From positions 372,001-436,000 of the forward strand of contig CP036279.1 in the NCBI GenBank assembly GCA_007748055.1: a DNA stretch of 64,000 bases, read 5' to 3'. The translations under genes were made by a program, and so were the position numbers. Below, one piece after another: positions 54,258 to 63,767 of this stretch. This stretch comes from Kolteria novifilia. GTDB lineage: Bacteria; Planctomycetota; Planctomycetia; Kolteriales; Kolteriaceae. The notes under the pieces are model-generated. The model saw only the letters and a program-made list of their open reading frames with translations, made no database searches and was not told the origin of the DNA. Numbering within the stretch: position 1 is the first letter of the stretch; each line of letters begins with the position of its first letter.

Positions 54258-54695
54258 GCGACCGATTTGTCGCCGGACAAGGTGGGTTCCCCTGCCCCCG
54301 TAGGTCAGGCTATTGCCTGACACGCATGCCGGTCGGTTCTCGAGGTGGGTCAACTCTTGGCACCTCTCCCCAGGGGAGAGGTCGGCGAGCGAAGCGAGAC
54401 GGGTGAGGGGATGAAACGCCTGGAAAACGAGGCGGTTCGGAGGAAGAGAACCCCCTCACCCCTAACCCCTCTCCCACAGGGAGAGGGGGACAAGAGACTC
54501 ACTCTCCCACAGGGAGAGGGGAACAAGAGACTCACTCTCCCACGGGGAGAGGGGAACAAGAGAGACCGTAGGTCAGGCTATTGCCTGACACGAACGCCGG
54601 TCGGTTCTCGAGGTGGGTCAACACTCACCCTACCGGATAAGCAAACGTCGTGGGCGAACCCCACCCGACGAAACCCGTAGCAAGCAAGGTGTGCG
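54258..54695. other. Intergenic region filled by dispersed repeats
   Basis: The gap of 438 nt between the WD40-HlyD gene and the M50 gene holds copy A of the 268-bp repeat and a further partial copy to about 54625. The M50 ribosome site (AAGGTG) is at about 54687. No gene was seen; the repeat hairpins could reduce read-through into the M50 gene. Confidence 0.6.
54300..54567 (+). repeat. 268-bp dispersed repeat, copy A
   Basis: It begins GTAGGTCAGGCTATTGCCTG, contains CACCTCTCCCCAGGGGAGAG, and ends in three tandem copies of a roughly 31-bp unit built on CTCTCCCACAGGGAGAGGGG. A second GTAGGTCAGGCTATTGCCTG follows at 54568. A nearly identical copy B lies at 58420-58687 in the same orientation. 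Confidence 0.9.
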
Positions 54696-56858
54696 ATGAG
54701 CACCGGGATGGTCAATCCGGATCTCCGGCGGAAGATCAAGGTCCGGATGCGCCCCGACCTGGTGATCAACCAGCAACGCTACGCCGGGCAATCGTTCTTC
54801 ATCGTGAAGGATCCGGTCTCGCTCAAATACTACCGCTTCCGCGAGGAAGAACTCTTCCTGCTCAAGCAGTTCGACGGCGTCAACACCCTCGACGACATCC
54901 GGCACGCCTTCGTCGAGAAGTTCCGCCCACAGCGGATCTCCGTCAGCGACCTGGAGAAGTTCGTCCAACAGCTCCTGCAGGCCGGCATCGCCACCGCCGA
55001 CACGCCCCAGGTCGGGCAACGTCTCTACGAGCGGTTCAAGAAGAAGAAACGCGACAAGATCAAGCAGCTCTTCGCCAACATCCTCTACCTGAAGGTGCCG
55101 ATCTTCGATCCGGAGTGGCTGCTCAAGAAGATCATTCCGTGGACGGGGTGGTTCTACTCGCTCCCCGCGTTCATCGTGATGATCGGGCTGATGCTCTCGG
55201 CTGGCCTGCTCGTCCTGGTCAACTGGGACACCTTCGTCGGCAAGCTCCCGAGCTACGAAAACTTCTTCACCTGGCGAAACCTGATGTACTTTTGGGTGAC
55301 GCTGGCGGTCGTGAAGGTGATTCACGAGTTCGGACACGGGATCAGTTGTCGCAAGTTCGGCGGCGAAGTCCACGAGATGGGCTTTCTCTTCCTCGTGCTG
55401 ACGCCGTGTCTGTACTGTAACGTCTCCGACGCGTGGATGCTGCCCAACAAGTGGCACCGTGTCGTCATCGGCGCGGCGGGGATCTACGTTGAACTCGTTC
55501 TCTCGGCCATCTTCGTCTGGGTTTGGTGGTATACCGAACCGGGACTGCTCAACACGTTGTCGCTGAGTATCGTCTTCATCTGTAGCGTCAGCACGGTCAT
55601 CTTCAACGGCAACCCGCTGTTGCGGTTCGATGGCTACTACATCCTCTCCGACTTGATGGAGATGCCGAACCTGCGCGAGCGGGCCAACAAGTACCTCGGC
55701 AACCTCGCCGGGCGAATCTTCCTCGGGACCGAGATCCTCGACGACCCCTTCCTGCCGACGCACCGAGCCTGGTTCTACGCCCTCTACGGCGTCTTGGCGT
55801 ACGTCTACCGCTGGGTGGTGACGGTCGGAATCCTTATCTTCCTGTACACGTTTCTCAAGCCGTACAAGCTTGGATCGATCAGCTTCATGCTCGGCGTGAT
55901 GGCGACCTTCGCCCTCTTCGTCATGCCGGTCTACAAGATGATCAAAACCCTTAGAAGTCGCTGGAGGGCCATCAAAGTGAACAAGTCGCGAATGGCGGTC
56001 ATGATTCCCGGCGCGATTCTGCTGGTGTTGTGCATCGCGTTCATCCCCTTCCCCATGCGGATCGACGCCCCGATGATCCTGATGCCTCGGGAGGGGACGA
56101 CCGTTTACGTGCAAGCGCGCGGCGTGCTCGACGAGCTTCTGGTGGAGGATGGCGACGAGGTGACCTCCGGCACCGTGCTGGCCAAGCTTCGCGACCCCTC
56201 CCGGGAGATGGAACTCGAACGCGCCGAACTCGATGTCCGCCAGAACCGCAAGGCGTGGCTCTCCTATCAGGCGATGCGCGATAGTTCCAACGCCGGCGTC
56301 TCGCGCGTCCGGATGGAAGAGGCCCAACGCCTCGTCCGAGCCCTCAGCGAAGAGAACCGAAAACTGATCATCTCCGTGCCCCAGGGGGTCACCGGGACGG
56401 TCCTTTCGCCCCCGAAGGAACAAGACATCGGCAAGACCTACGAGCCCGGCGAGATCTTCTGCCAGATCGGCAATCCCGGCGAGCTCGAGGCCTACATCGT
56501 CGCCCCCGGCTCCGACACGAGCCTCTTCCACCAGGGACAACGCGTCTGGCTCAAGTTCGCCGGCCATGTCGGTGGCATCCTCACCGGCAAGGTGTCGCGG
56601 ATCTCGAGCCGACAAATCGATCAGGTCCCACCCGCGCTCTCGAACAAGCGCGGTGGCGAAGTCCAGACGCAGCCGTCGGAGGATGGCCGCAGCGAGATTC
56701 CGCTCATCAAGTCCTATGCCCTGAAGGTCGATCTCGACAATCCCGACGGCAGGCTCGTCATGGGAACGCGCGGTCTGGCGCGCATCGACATCGGTTGGCG
56801 TTCGCTCTACTGGCGGGTCGGCCGCTACATCCGTCAAACGTTCCATTTCCGACTGTAG
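54696..56858 (+). CDS. PqqD-like/M50 metallopeptidase/HlyD fusion protein
   Basis: The 720-residue protein has an N-terminal PqqD-like winged domain (about 20-110), then a site-2-type membrane protease with HEFGH at 210-214 and the third ligand in NPLLRFDGYY (D312). About eight hydrophobic helices span residues 155-460. A C-terminal HlyD half follows (ARGVLDELLVEDGDEVTSGT, then IGNPGELEAYIVAPGSD). It resembles the COG1994 peptide zinc metalloprotease group near peptide export or RiPP genes. No ABC transporter or precursor peptide was found nearby. Confidence 0.87.
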   Translation: MSTGMVNPDLRRKIKVRMRPDLVINQQRYAGQSFFIVKDPVSLKYYRFREEELFLLKQFDGVNTLDDIRHAFVEKFRPQRISVSDLEKFVQQLLQAGIATADTPQVGQRLYERFKKKKRDKIKQLFANILYLKVPIFDPEWLLKKIIPWTGWFYSLPAFIVMIGLMLSAGLLVLVNWDTFVGKLPSYENFFTWRNLMYFWVTLAVVKVIHEFGHGISCRKFGGEVHEMGFLFLVLTPCLYCNVSDAWMLPNKWHRVVIGAAGIYVELVLSAIFVWVWWYTEPGLLNTLSLSIVFICSVSTVIFNGNPLLRFDGYYILSDLMEMPNLRERANKYLGNLAGRIFLGTEILDDPFLPTHRAWFYALYGVLAYVYRWVVTVGILIFLYTFLKPYKLGSISFMLGVMATFALFVMPVYKMIKTLRSRWRAIKVNKSRMAVMIPGAILLVLCIAFIPFPMRIDAPMILMPREGTTVYVQARGVLDELLVEDGDEVTSGTVLAKLRDPSREMELERAELDVRQNRKAWLSYQAMRDSSNAGVSRVRMEEAQRLVRALSEENRKLIISVPQGVTGTVLSPPKEQDIGKTYEPGEIFCQIGNPGELEAYIVAPGSDTSLFHQGQRVWLKFAGHVGGILTGKVSRISSRQIDQVPPALSNKRGGEVQTQPSEDGRSEIPLIKSYALKVDLDNPDGRLVMGTRGLARIDIGWRSLYWRVGRYIRQTFHFRL

Positions 56859-57086
56859 CAGGTTCCCCTTGGCACGGCGGTCTCCCCTCCGACCACGGCC
56901 TTCGACACTCAACTTTCGTTCGGGCGATTGGCTGACGCGCTCAATCGCCGTAGACTTTGAATGGAGAAGCCCGGCGTACGGGGTCATGGGCGGATTCTGG
57001 GTGAAGCCGCCTTGACGTGGAAAGGATGTGTGGCAACATCCCCATCGAAACGCGTCATCGTCCAAGCAGGAGCGGTAGCAATCGCG

Positions 57087-58382
57087 ATGCGGCCCAACGA
57101 TCTGATGGTGAGCGACTTCTACTTTGAAGAGCCCTACCGCTTTGTTCCGCCTTATCGCAGCGAGCGGTGGTTGCGCTTTTTCCGCTACATCCTGCCGCGC
57201 CGTCTCCGAAAGATCGACCAAGTTCGCCGATTCGATTTTCGCGACGCCCATCTACTCAAACGCTCGCTCGAGGATGGGGCGGGAGTCTTGCTGGCCCCCA
57301 ACCATGCCCGCATGAACGACCCGCCGGTGCTGGGCATGCTGGGCCTGCACCTGAAGCGGTATTTCTACTACGCCGCCTCGTGGCACCTCTTTCACCGCAG
57401 CCGTTTCGACCGCTTCCTGATCCGTCGCTCGGGGGCCTTCAGTCTCTTCCGCGAAGGAATCGACCGCCAGGCCCTGCGCGAGTGCGGGCGGATTTTGAGC
57501 GAGGCCGAACGACCGCTGGTTCTCTTCCCCGAGGGAACCTACTTCTGGCACAACGACGCCGTCGGCCCCTTGCGCGAGGGGATCTCGCTGATCGGTCGCA
57601 ACGCCGACAAGGCGGGCAAGGAAGTCCTCATCCATCCGGTCGGGATCAAGTACTGGTACCTCAACGATCCGCGCAACAGCTTCGCCGAGCGGCTCGACTC
57701 ACTGGAGACGATCTTCGGCTGGTATCCCCGGCACGGGGCGGGATTGGTCGATCGCGTCTTGCGAATCGAGGAAGCCTTCCTCAGCGCGCGGGAGATCGAG
57801 TACTTGGGCGAATCCCAAACGGGCCCCCTCCACGAACGGCTCCTCTCCCTGAATGAGCACTTGCTCTCGGAACTTGAGAAACGCCGCTTCGGCGCCTCGA
57901 AGCAGGGAGACTTCCTGCAACGATGTTGGGGCCTTCGCCAACAGGCGGTTAAGAGGCTCAGCGCCGAGGAGAGCAACCGGCACGATCGCGACGAGGCTTG
58001 GCGCGATCTCTCGCGACTGTGGCTCTGCCAGCAGCTCGTGTCGCACCAGCCGGAGTATCTGCTCGAACGTCCGAGCCTGGAGCGAATCGGCGAAGCGATT
58101 CACCGCATGGAAGAAGATTTGAAGGGTGTCACGCCCCCCTTGGCCCCGATGGGAGCCGCGATTCAAGTGGGCGAGCCGATCACGCTCTGTTCGCCGACGA
58201 ACAACAACGGCGACTCCCGGCTACTTTCGGCTCGGGTGCGCAGCCAAGTCCAGCACCTGATCGACCAACTTCTGGCCGATGGCCCGCCTCGTCGCTGGGC
58301 CTGTCCGCCACGGATCGAGCGCGAGCACGCTTTCGCGTCGACGCCCCCCATTCCCGCGCCAGTTTCTCTCTCCAACGGTTGA
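57087..58382 (+). CDS. PlsC-like acyltransferase family protein
   Basis: A protein of about 431 residues. LLAPNHARMNDPPVLGML provides the HX4D catalytic motif of glycerolipid acyltransferases. LFPEGTYFWHNDAVGPLREG is the second conserved block. A long helical C-terminal domain (about 250-400) is not part of the family core. It should transfer an acyl group to a lipid at the inner membrane. The start is unclear: the frame is open from 56961, and 57087 is chosen because homologous sequence begins soon after. It lies downstream of the M50 gene and before repeat copy B. Confidence 0.8.
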   Translation: MRPNDLMVSDFYFEEPYRFVPPYRSERWLRFFRYILPRRLRKIDQVRRFDFRDAHLLKRSLEDGAGVLLAPNHARMNDPPVLGMLGLHLKRYFYYAASWHLFHRSRFDRFLIRRSGAFSLFREGIDRQALRECGRILSEAERPLVLFPEGTYFWHNDAVGPLREGISLIGRNADKAGKEVLIHPVGIKYWYLNDPRNSFAERLDSLETIFGWYPRHGAGLVDRVLRIEEAFLSAREIEYLGESQTGPLHERLLSLNEHLLSELEKRRFGASKQGDFLQRCWGLRQQAVKRLSAEESNRHDRDEAWRDLSRLWLCQQLVSHQPEYLLERPSLERIGEAIHRMEEDLKGVTPPLAPMGAAIQVGEPITLCSPTNNNGDSRLLSARVRSQVQHLIDQLLADGPPRRWACPPRIEREHAFASTPPIPAPVSLSNG

Positions 58383-58704
58383 TGACGTTCTCTGCCGACA
58401 CGCAAGCCGAGCAAGTGCCGTAAGTCAGGCTATTGCCTGACACGAACGCCGGTCGGTTCTCGTGGTGGGTCATCTCTTGGCACCTCTCCCCAGGGGAGAG
58501 GTCGGCGAGCGAAGCGAGACGGGTGAGGGGATGAAATACCTGGAAAACGAGGCGATTCGGAGGAAGAGAACCCCCTCACCCCTAACCCCTCTCCCACAGG
58601 GAGAGGGGAACAAGAGGCTCACTCTCCCACGGGGAGAGGGGAACGAGAGGCTCACTCTCCCACGGGGAGAGGGGAACGAGAGGTGCCGTAGGTCGGGCAT
58701 CAAC
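58383..58704. other. Intergenic region filled by repeat copy B
   Basis: The gap of 322 nt between the convergent acyltransferase and TPR-like genes is almost wholly the second copy of the 268-bp repeat. No gene or simple T-tailed terminator was seen. Confidence 0.6.
58420..58687 (+). repeat. 268-bp dispersed repeat, copy B
   Basis: It begins GTAAGTCAGGCTATTGCCTG and follows copy A (54300-54567) almost base for base, including the CACCTCTCCCCAGGGGAGAG hairpin and three terminal CTCTCCCACGGGGAGAGGGG units. The two copies are direct repeats on either side of the M50 and acyltransferase genes. Confidence 0.9.
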
Positions 58705-59847
58705 CTATTGGCCTTTGGCGTCGTCGACTTGGCCAACGGCAAAACGGGCGGCGGGAGGATCGGCGACGTCCTTGCGCTGGGCCTGATCGTCCTCTTGCTC
58801 TTCGGCGGCGACCGGCTTGAGGTCGTTGGCGAGCTTCTCGAAGTGATCGAAGAACGGCTTCACGTGCGAATCGTCGGGCTCGAGACGGACGACCTGCTCC
58901 AAGAGAGGTCGAGCCTCCTCCTTGCGGCCGGTCATGAAGAGCTCAAATCCAAGCAACAAAAGCGCGTCGCGATCGAGCGGGTTGGCCTGCAATTCGGCGG
59001 CGAGATCGGCCATCTGGGAGGCGAGATCGGCTTGGTCATCGTAGAGCCCCCGCATGTCGAAACCGAGATCGAGCCAGTCACCGTTGAGCTTTAGTCCGTT
59101 CTTGAGCGCGACCGCCGCGTCACGATAACGCTTGGTCGCGATCAGTGACTGCGTCCGCAGGAAGTGGGGGGTCGCGTCATCGGCCGCGAGACGCGCGGCT
59201 TCCTCGAAACGTTCGGCCGCCCGGTTGTAGACCCCGGCCTTGAAGAGACGAATACCTGACGTGACATAGGTGCCGGAACGATCGCGGAAGGCTTGCTGCT
59301 TGGCCTGGGCGATCTGCGCGGGGTTCTTTCGCCGTTGGGGAAGGACGACCTTCGCGGCCTGATTGGCGTTGGCCGGTTGGTTCTGCCCCTGCATGGCGGC
59401 GAGTTGTTGCCGTAGCAAGTTGTTCTGCTCGACGAGCGCTTGGAGATAGCCGGTCCCGTAGGAGGAACCGTAGGCGCCGCCGTAGCCGGTCGTCCCGATG
59501 TAGATCGAGGGCGAGTAGAAGCCGCTGTAGAACGTGAAGGGATAATAGCAGGGCCGATAGCAGAAGCGATTCCAGCCCCAGCCGGGACCACAACGGCGTC
59601 CGAAGCCGGGGGCACACACCCGTCTTCCCGGGAAGTAGCCCCGGTAGCCGCCGTAGCCGGCGCCGACACTTGGGCCGCAGCGATAGCGTCCTCCGACCGG
59701 CGTGGTGTTGACCCCGACCTGCGCGTGGGCGAGGTTGGCGATCCCGAGCATCACGAGCATGGTGCCCAGCGGCCATGCGAGCCTCGCTCGCCGCAGCCGT
59801 GCGAGCCTCATAGGTCTTCGACTGGGCGACAGCGCAAGTCGCGACAT
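58705..59847 (-). CDS. Secreted Gly/Tyr-rich protein with TPR-like C terminus
   Basis: A 380-residue protein with a long basic N region and signal peptide (WPLGTMLVMLGIANLAHA). Residues 45-130 are rich in Gly, Tyr, Arg, Pro and Cys (YRGYFPGRRVCAPGFGRRCG). A coiled coil (EQNNLLRQQLAAMQ) and about three TPR-like helix pairs (about 205-345) follow. Such planctomycete proteins are poorly characterised; attachment to the envelope is likely. AGGAAGG lies before the ATG at 59847. Confidence 0.7.
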   Translation of the reverse strand: MSRLALSPSRRPMRLARLRRARLAWPLGTMLVMLGIANLAHAQVGVNTTPVGGRYRCGPSVGAGYGGYRGYFPGRRVCAPGFGRRCGPGWGWNRFCYRPCYYPFTFYSGFYSPSIYIGTTGYGGAYGSSYGTGYLQALVEQNNLLRQQLAAMQGQNQPANANQAAKVVLPQRRKNPAQIAQAKQQAFRDRSGTYVTSGIRLFKAGVYNRAAERFEEAARLAADDATPHFLRTQSLIATKRYRDAAVALKNGLKLNGDWLDLGFDMRGLYDDQADLASQMADLAAELQANPLDRDALLLLGFELFMTGRKEEARPLLEQVVRLEPDDSHVKPFFDHFEKLANDLKPVAAEEQEDDQAQRKDVADPPAARFAVGQVDDAKGQ

Positions 59848-60173
59848 GGGACCTTCCTCGTCCTAGTGACGTTTCGGCGTGCTCGCTCCCCGCTATCATT
59901 GTGTACCAAAGGCGTTCGCGGAGCAAACGGATTCATCCCTCCGCCACCGCGCCGAGGCGTTCGAGCAAGCTCCGCTGGCGGCCGAATTCGACACGCGAAA
60001 GGCCGACCGATTCTGAAGCTCAATGCGGGCAAACCGGCTGGACTTCCTTCCGACAAATACCCAAGATGACTTTAGTGGAGTTGAACGTCACGGTGCGCGA
60101 AAGCACGACGACCCGCTGACAAGAGGTGACACTGCTTGTCGGACGTGGGTCGTTTCCAGGCGGGGGCCGCTCC
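59848..60173. promoter_or_regulatory. Divergent region upstream of the CBS gene
   Basis: The gap of 326 nt separates the minus-strand TPR-like gene from the CBS gene. Short frames cross it but have no ribosome sites or recognisable product. No repeat family member was found. Confidence 0.4.
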
Positions 60174-60638
60174 ATGGAGCCACTTCAGATCCTCAGAGAG
60201 GAGCCGATCTCTCGACTCGGGGAGTTGCCGCTCAGCACGGTCTCTCCGGAGCAAACCATGCGGGATGCGGTCGCGGTCATGCGTGACGCCCGCCGTGGAT
60301 GTGTCCTCATTTGCCGCTACAAGATGCCCGTCGGCGTCGTGACCGAACGGGATGTTCTCAAGCGGCTTGGTGCGAGCCAATCATTGGACGTTCCCGTGAG
60401 CGCGGTCAGTACGGGGGAAGTGTGGGCGGTCAAGCGATCCGATTCGCTCGCCCACGCGATCAGCATGATGACGAGCCATCAGTGCCGTCACCTCCCCGTC
60501 GTCGGCGAGCGTGGTGAAGCCGTCGGGATTCTTTCCGTTCGGCGGATCGTCCGAGCCTTAGTCGAATTGTTTCCAACGGCGATCTACAACCTGCCTCCCG
60601 TGACGCTTCCCATCCGGAAGGAGCGAGAAGGCGCCTAG
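60174..60638 (+). CDS. CBS-domain pair protein
   Basis: A protein of about 154 residues made of two CBS motifs: residues 20-70 ([16 protein letters not shown] to [11 protein letters not shown]) and 80-135 ([15 protein letters not shown] to [13 protein letters not shown]). CBS pairs bind adenosine nucleotides and report energy charge. It lies 89 nt upstream of korA on the same strand, so it may regulate or be regulated with the oxidoreductase. The ATG at 60174 has only a weak GGGGG site. Confidence 0.85.
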   Translation: MEPLQILREEPISRLGELPLSTVSPEQTMRDAVAVMRDARRGCVLICRYKMPVGVVTERDVLKRLGASQSLDVPVSAVSTGEVWAVKRSDSLAHAISMMTSHQCRHLPVVGERGEAVGILSVRRIVRALVELFPTAIYNLPPVTLPIRKEREGA

Positions 60639-60727
60639 ACAAGCCGAGCGCGGCCCCTAAGGACAACCAAAGGGCGTTTCGACATCCGAGCAGGGAATCA
60701 GCCAAGACACGAGGAGCCACCATCAGC

Positions 60728-62614
60728 ATGTCTACCGCCTCCACCGATCGCGGCGCGGAGAATGAGTACGAGTTCGAGGAACGCGAGTCGGTCATCATTC
60801 GCTTCGCCGGGGATTCCGGCGACGGCATGCAACTAGTCGGCGGCCAGTTCACCAACGCCTCGGCGGTCTACGGCAACGACGTCAGCACCTTCCCCGACTT
60901 TCCCGCCGAGATCCGCGCCCCCGCCGGAACCTTGGCCGGCGTCAGCGGCTTTCAAATCCACTTCTCCAATCACGACATCAAGACCCCCGGCGACGTGCTC
61001 GACGCCCTGGTCGCGATGAACCCCGCGGCCCTGAAGACCAATCTGCCCGCCCTCCAGAAAGGGGGCGTGCTCATCTGCAACACCGATTCGTTCACGCTCA
61101 ACGACCTCAAGAAGGCCGGCTACGCCGAGAACCCGCTCGACGGGCACGGCATCGACGACTACATGGTCGTGAAGATCGACATGACCCGGCTCAATCGCGA
61201 CGCGGTCGGCAAGGACACGCCCCTCTCGCAACGGGCCGTCGACCGCTGTAAGAACTTCTTCGCCCTCGGGCTGCTCTACTGGCTCTACGATCGTCCCACC
61301 GATCCGACACTCAACTGGATCAAGCAGAAGTTCGGCAAGATGCTCGACGTCTGCGAGGCCAACGAACGCTCCCTGCGCGCGGGCTACAACTACGGCGAGA
61401 CCCTCGAACTCTTCACGCACCGCTATCGCGTCAAGCCGGCCAAGGACACCCCTCCCGGCAAGTACCGCCAGATCATGGGCAACCAGGCGCTCGCCTACGG
61501 AATGGTCACCGCCGCGAAGATGGCGCAGTCCGAACTGGTCTACGCCACCTATCCGATCACGCCCGCCAGCGACATCCTTCACGAACTGGCCAAGCTCAAG
61601 CACTTCCGCGCCCGGACCTATCAAGCCGAGGACGAGATCGCCGCGATGGGAGCCGCGATCGGCGCCGCCTATGGAGGCAAACTCGCCGCCACGGGAACCA
61701 GCGGCCCGGGACTCGCTCTCAAGGCCGAGGCGATCGGATTGGCCGTCATGGCGGAGCTGCCGGTCGTGATCGTCAACGTGCAGCGTGGTGGCCCCAGCAC
61801 CGGCTTGCCGACCAAGACCGAGCAGGCCGACTTGCTCCAAGCGATGTTCGGCCGCAACGGCGAATGCCCGGTCCCGATCGTCGCCGCCGCCCATCCCTCC
61901 GATTGTTTCACGATGATCCAAGAGGCGTTCCGCATCGCGGTCGAGTTCATGACGCCGGTCATTTTCCTCTCCGACGGCTACATCGCCAACGGGGCCGAGC
62001 CATGGAAGATCCCGGAGATCGACGGCATCAACAAGATCGAGATCAAGTACGCGAGCTCTCCCAATGGCAACGGTTCGGCGCAAGCCTTCCAGCCCTACAC
62101 CCGTGACGAAAAGCTGGCACGCCCCTGGGCCCCTCCCGGCATCCCCGGATGCGAGCACCGTATCGGCGGCCTCGAGAAAGAGGCGATCACCGGCAACGTC
62201 AGCTACGATCCCGAGAACCACCAGAAGATGATCCACCTTCGCCAAGAGAAGGTCGACGGCATCGCCAACTCGATTCCCGAGCAAACGGTCACCGGCCCGG
62301 AGGAAGGAGACCTGCTTCTGGTGAGCTGGGGAGGAACCTTCGGCGCCGTCAGCACCGCCGCGGCGAAAGCTCGCGACAAGGGACAGTCAGTCGCCCACGC
62401 CCACTTGAAGTATTTGAGTCCGTTCCCCAAGAACTTGGGCGACCTGTTGGGTCGCTATCGACAGGTTCTGGTGCCCGAGTTAAACATGGGACAACTAAGA
62501 CTTCTGTTGCGAGGCCACTTCCTCGTCGACGCCAAGGGCTACAATAAGGTGAAGGGACAGCCCTTCTACGTCTCCGAACTCGAGAAGGCGATCGATGGTC
62601 TTCTCGAGGATTAG
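60728..62614 (+). CDS. korA: 2-oxoacid:ferredoxin oxidoreductase, fused gamma-alpha subunit
   Basis: The 628-residue protein joins the gamma domain (about 20-200, [19 protein letters not shown]) to the alpha pyrimidine-binding domain (about 225-500, [62 protein letters not shown]). It works with the beta subunit downstream to oxidise a 2-oxoacid, most likely 2-oxoglutarate, to the acyl-CoA while reducing ferredoxin. No ferredoxin delta domain is fused. GAGGAG lies before the ATG. Confidence 0.93.
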   Translation: MSTASTDRGAENEYEFEERESVIIRFAGDSGDGMQLVGGQFTNASAVYGNDVSTFPDFPAEIRAPAGTLAGVSGFQIHFSNHDIKTPGDVLDALVAMNPAALKTNLPALQKGGVLICNTDSFTLNDLKKAGYAENPLDGHGIDDYMVVKIDMTRLNRDAVGKDTPLSQRAVDRCKNFFALGLLYWLYDRPTDPTLNWIKQKFGKMLDVCEANERSLRAGYNYGETLELFTHRYRVKPAKDTPPGKYRQIMGNQALAYGMVTAAKMAQSELVYATYPITPASDILHELAKLKHFRARTYQAEDEIAAMGAAIGAAYGGKLAATGTSGPGLALKAEAIGLAVMAELPVVIVNVQRGGPSTGLPTKTEQADLLQAMFGRNGECPVPIVAAAHPSDCFTMIQEAFRIAVEFMTPVIFLSDGYIANGAEPWKIPEIDGINKIEIKYASSPNGNGSAQAFQPYTRDEKLARPWAPPGIPGCEHRIGGLEKEAITGNVSYDPENHQKMIHLRQEKVDGIANSIPEQTVTGPEEGDLLLVSWGGTFGAVSTAAAKARDKGQSVAHAHLKYLSPFPKNLGDLLGRYRQVLVPELNMGQLRLLLRGHFLVDAKGYNKVKGQPFYVSELEKAIDGLLED

Positions 62615-62744
62615 AAACCGAACGCTCAACGCGACAGCACCATGCGGAAGTTAGATTCGATAGCCATTCGCCCCCATACGATCATCTCGCGGAGGACGCG
62701 GAGGAGATTCCGCTCCGTGGCGTGAGCCAACGAAAGGAACTTCT

Positions 62745-63767
62745 ATGTCGACCGAGTCGGGTCTCAACGTCCTTAAGCCGAAGGACTTCGCCAACGATCT
62801 CGAAGTTCGCTGGTGTCCAGGCTGCGGGGACTATTCGATCCTCGCTCAAATGAAGAAGGTTCTTCCCGAACTGGGGATTCCCAAACACAAGATTGTCTTC
62901 ATCTCGGGCATCGGCTGTTCCAGTCGCTTTCCCTACTACCTGAGCACGTACGGTTTCCACACGATTCACGGACGCGCCCCGACCTTCGCCACCGGCCTGA
63001 AGATCGCCAATCCCGAATTGTCCGTCTGGGTCATCACCGGCGACGGCGACGGGCTCTCCATCGGCGGCAACCATCTGCTGCACGTCATCCGCCGCAACGT
63101 CAACGTCAACATCGTCATGTTCAACAACCGGATCTACGGCCTGACCAAGGGCCAGTACTCCCCCACCTCGCGCGTCGGGCACAAGACCAAGTCGACGCCC
63201 TATGGCTCGATCGACCGCCCCCTGTCGGCTCTGTCGGTCGCCCTCGGCGCCGAAGCGAGTTTCGTCGCCCGCTCGCTCGACGTGAACATCAAGCACTTGG
63301 GCGAAACCCTCAAACGCGCCGCCGGCCATCGCGGCGCCTCCTTCGTCGAGGTCTACCAGGACTGCAATGTCTTCAACCACGAGGCCTTCTCCTACGCGAC
63401 CGACAAGGAGGTCAAAGCGGACAACACCATCTACCTCGAGCACGGCAAGCCGCTGATCTTCGGGAAGGATCGCCACATGGGGATTCGCCTCAACGGCACC
63501 GACCCCGAGGTCGTCAAACTCGGCGAGGGGGTCCGCGAGGACGACTTGCTCTTCCACGACGAGAAGGCTCCCGAGCCCAGCCTCGCCTACCTGCTCTCGC
63601 GGATGAGCTATCCCGAGTTCCCCGAACCAATGGGGGTCTTCCGCTGCATCGACGCCCCGGTCTACGAGGAACAAGTCGACGCCCAGGTCGAGAAGGCGGT
63701 TGAAACCGCGGGCGACGGGGATCTGGATAAACTCTTCAACTCCGGCGATACTTGGACGGTGGACTAA
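62745..63767 (+). CDS. korB: 2-oxoacid:ferredoxin oxidoreductase, beta subunit
   Basis: The 340-residue thiamine-diphosphate-binding subunit has WCPGCGDYSIL, SGIGCSSRFPYYL, HGRAPTFATGLK and the GDGDGLSIGGNHLLH motif with NNRIYGLTKGQ. The cysteines of these motifs are the expected 4Fe-4S ligands. It starts 130 nt after korA with AAAGGAACTTCT before the ATG. Its stop codon shares one base with the start of the zinc ribbon-CBS gene, which indicates translational coupling. Confidence 0.95.
   Translation: MSTESGLNVLKPKDFANDLEVRWCPGCGDYSILAQMKKVLPELGIPKHKIVFISGIGCSSRFPYYLSTYGFHTIHGRAPTFATGLKIANPELSVWVITGDGDGLSIGGNHLLHVIRRNVNVNIVMFNNRIYGLTKGQYSPTSRVGHKTKSTPYGSIDRPLSALSVALGAEASFVARSLDVNIKHLGETLKRAAGHRGASFVEVYQDCNVFNHEAFSYATDKEVKADNTIYLEHGKPLIFGKDRHMGIRLNGTDPEVVKLGEGVREDDLLFHDEKAPEPSLAYLLSRMSYPEFPEPMGVFRCIDAPVYEEQVDAQVEKAVETAGDGDLDKLFNSGDTWTVD

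Noticed and set aside
54630-57251. An 873-residue frame antisense to the M50 gene
   Set aside because: A shadow frame of a high-GC gene; it is charged, low in complexity and lacks family motifs, while the sense strand has HEFGH and other motifs.
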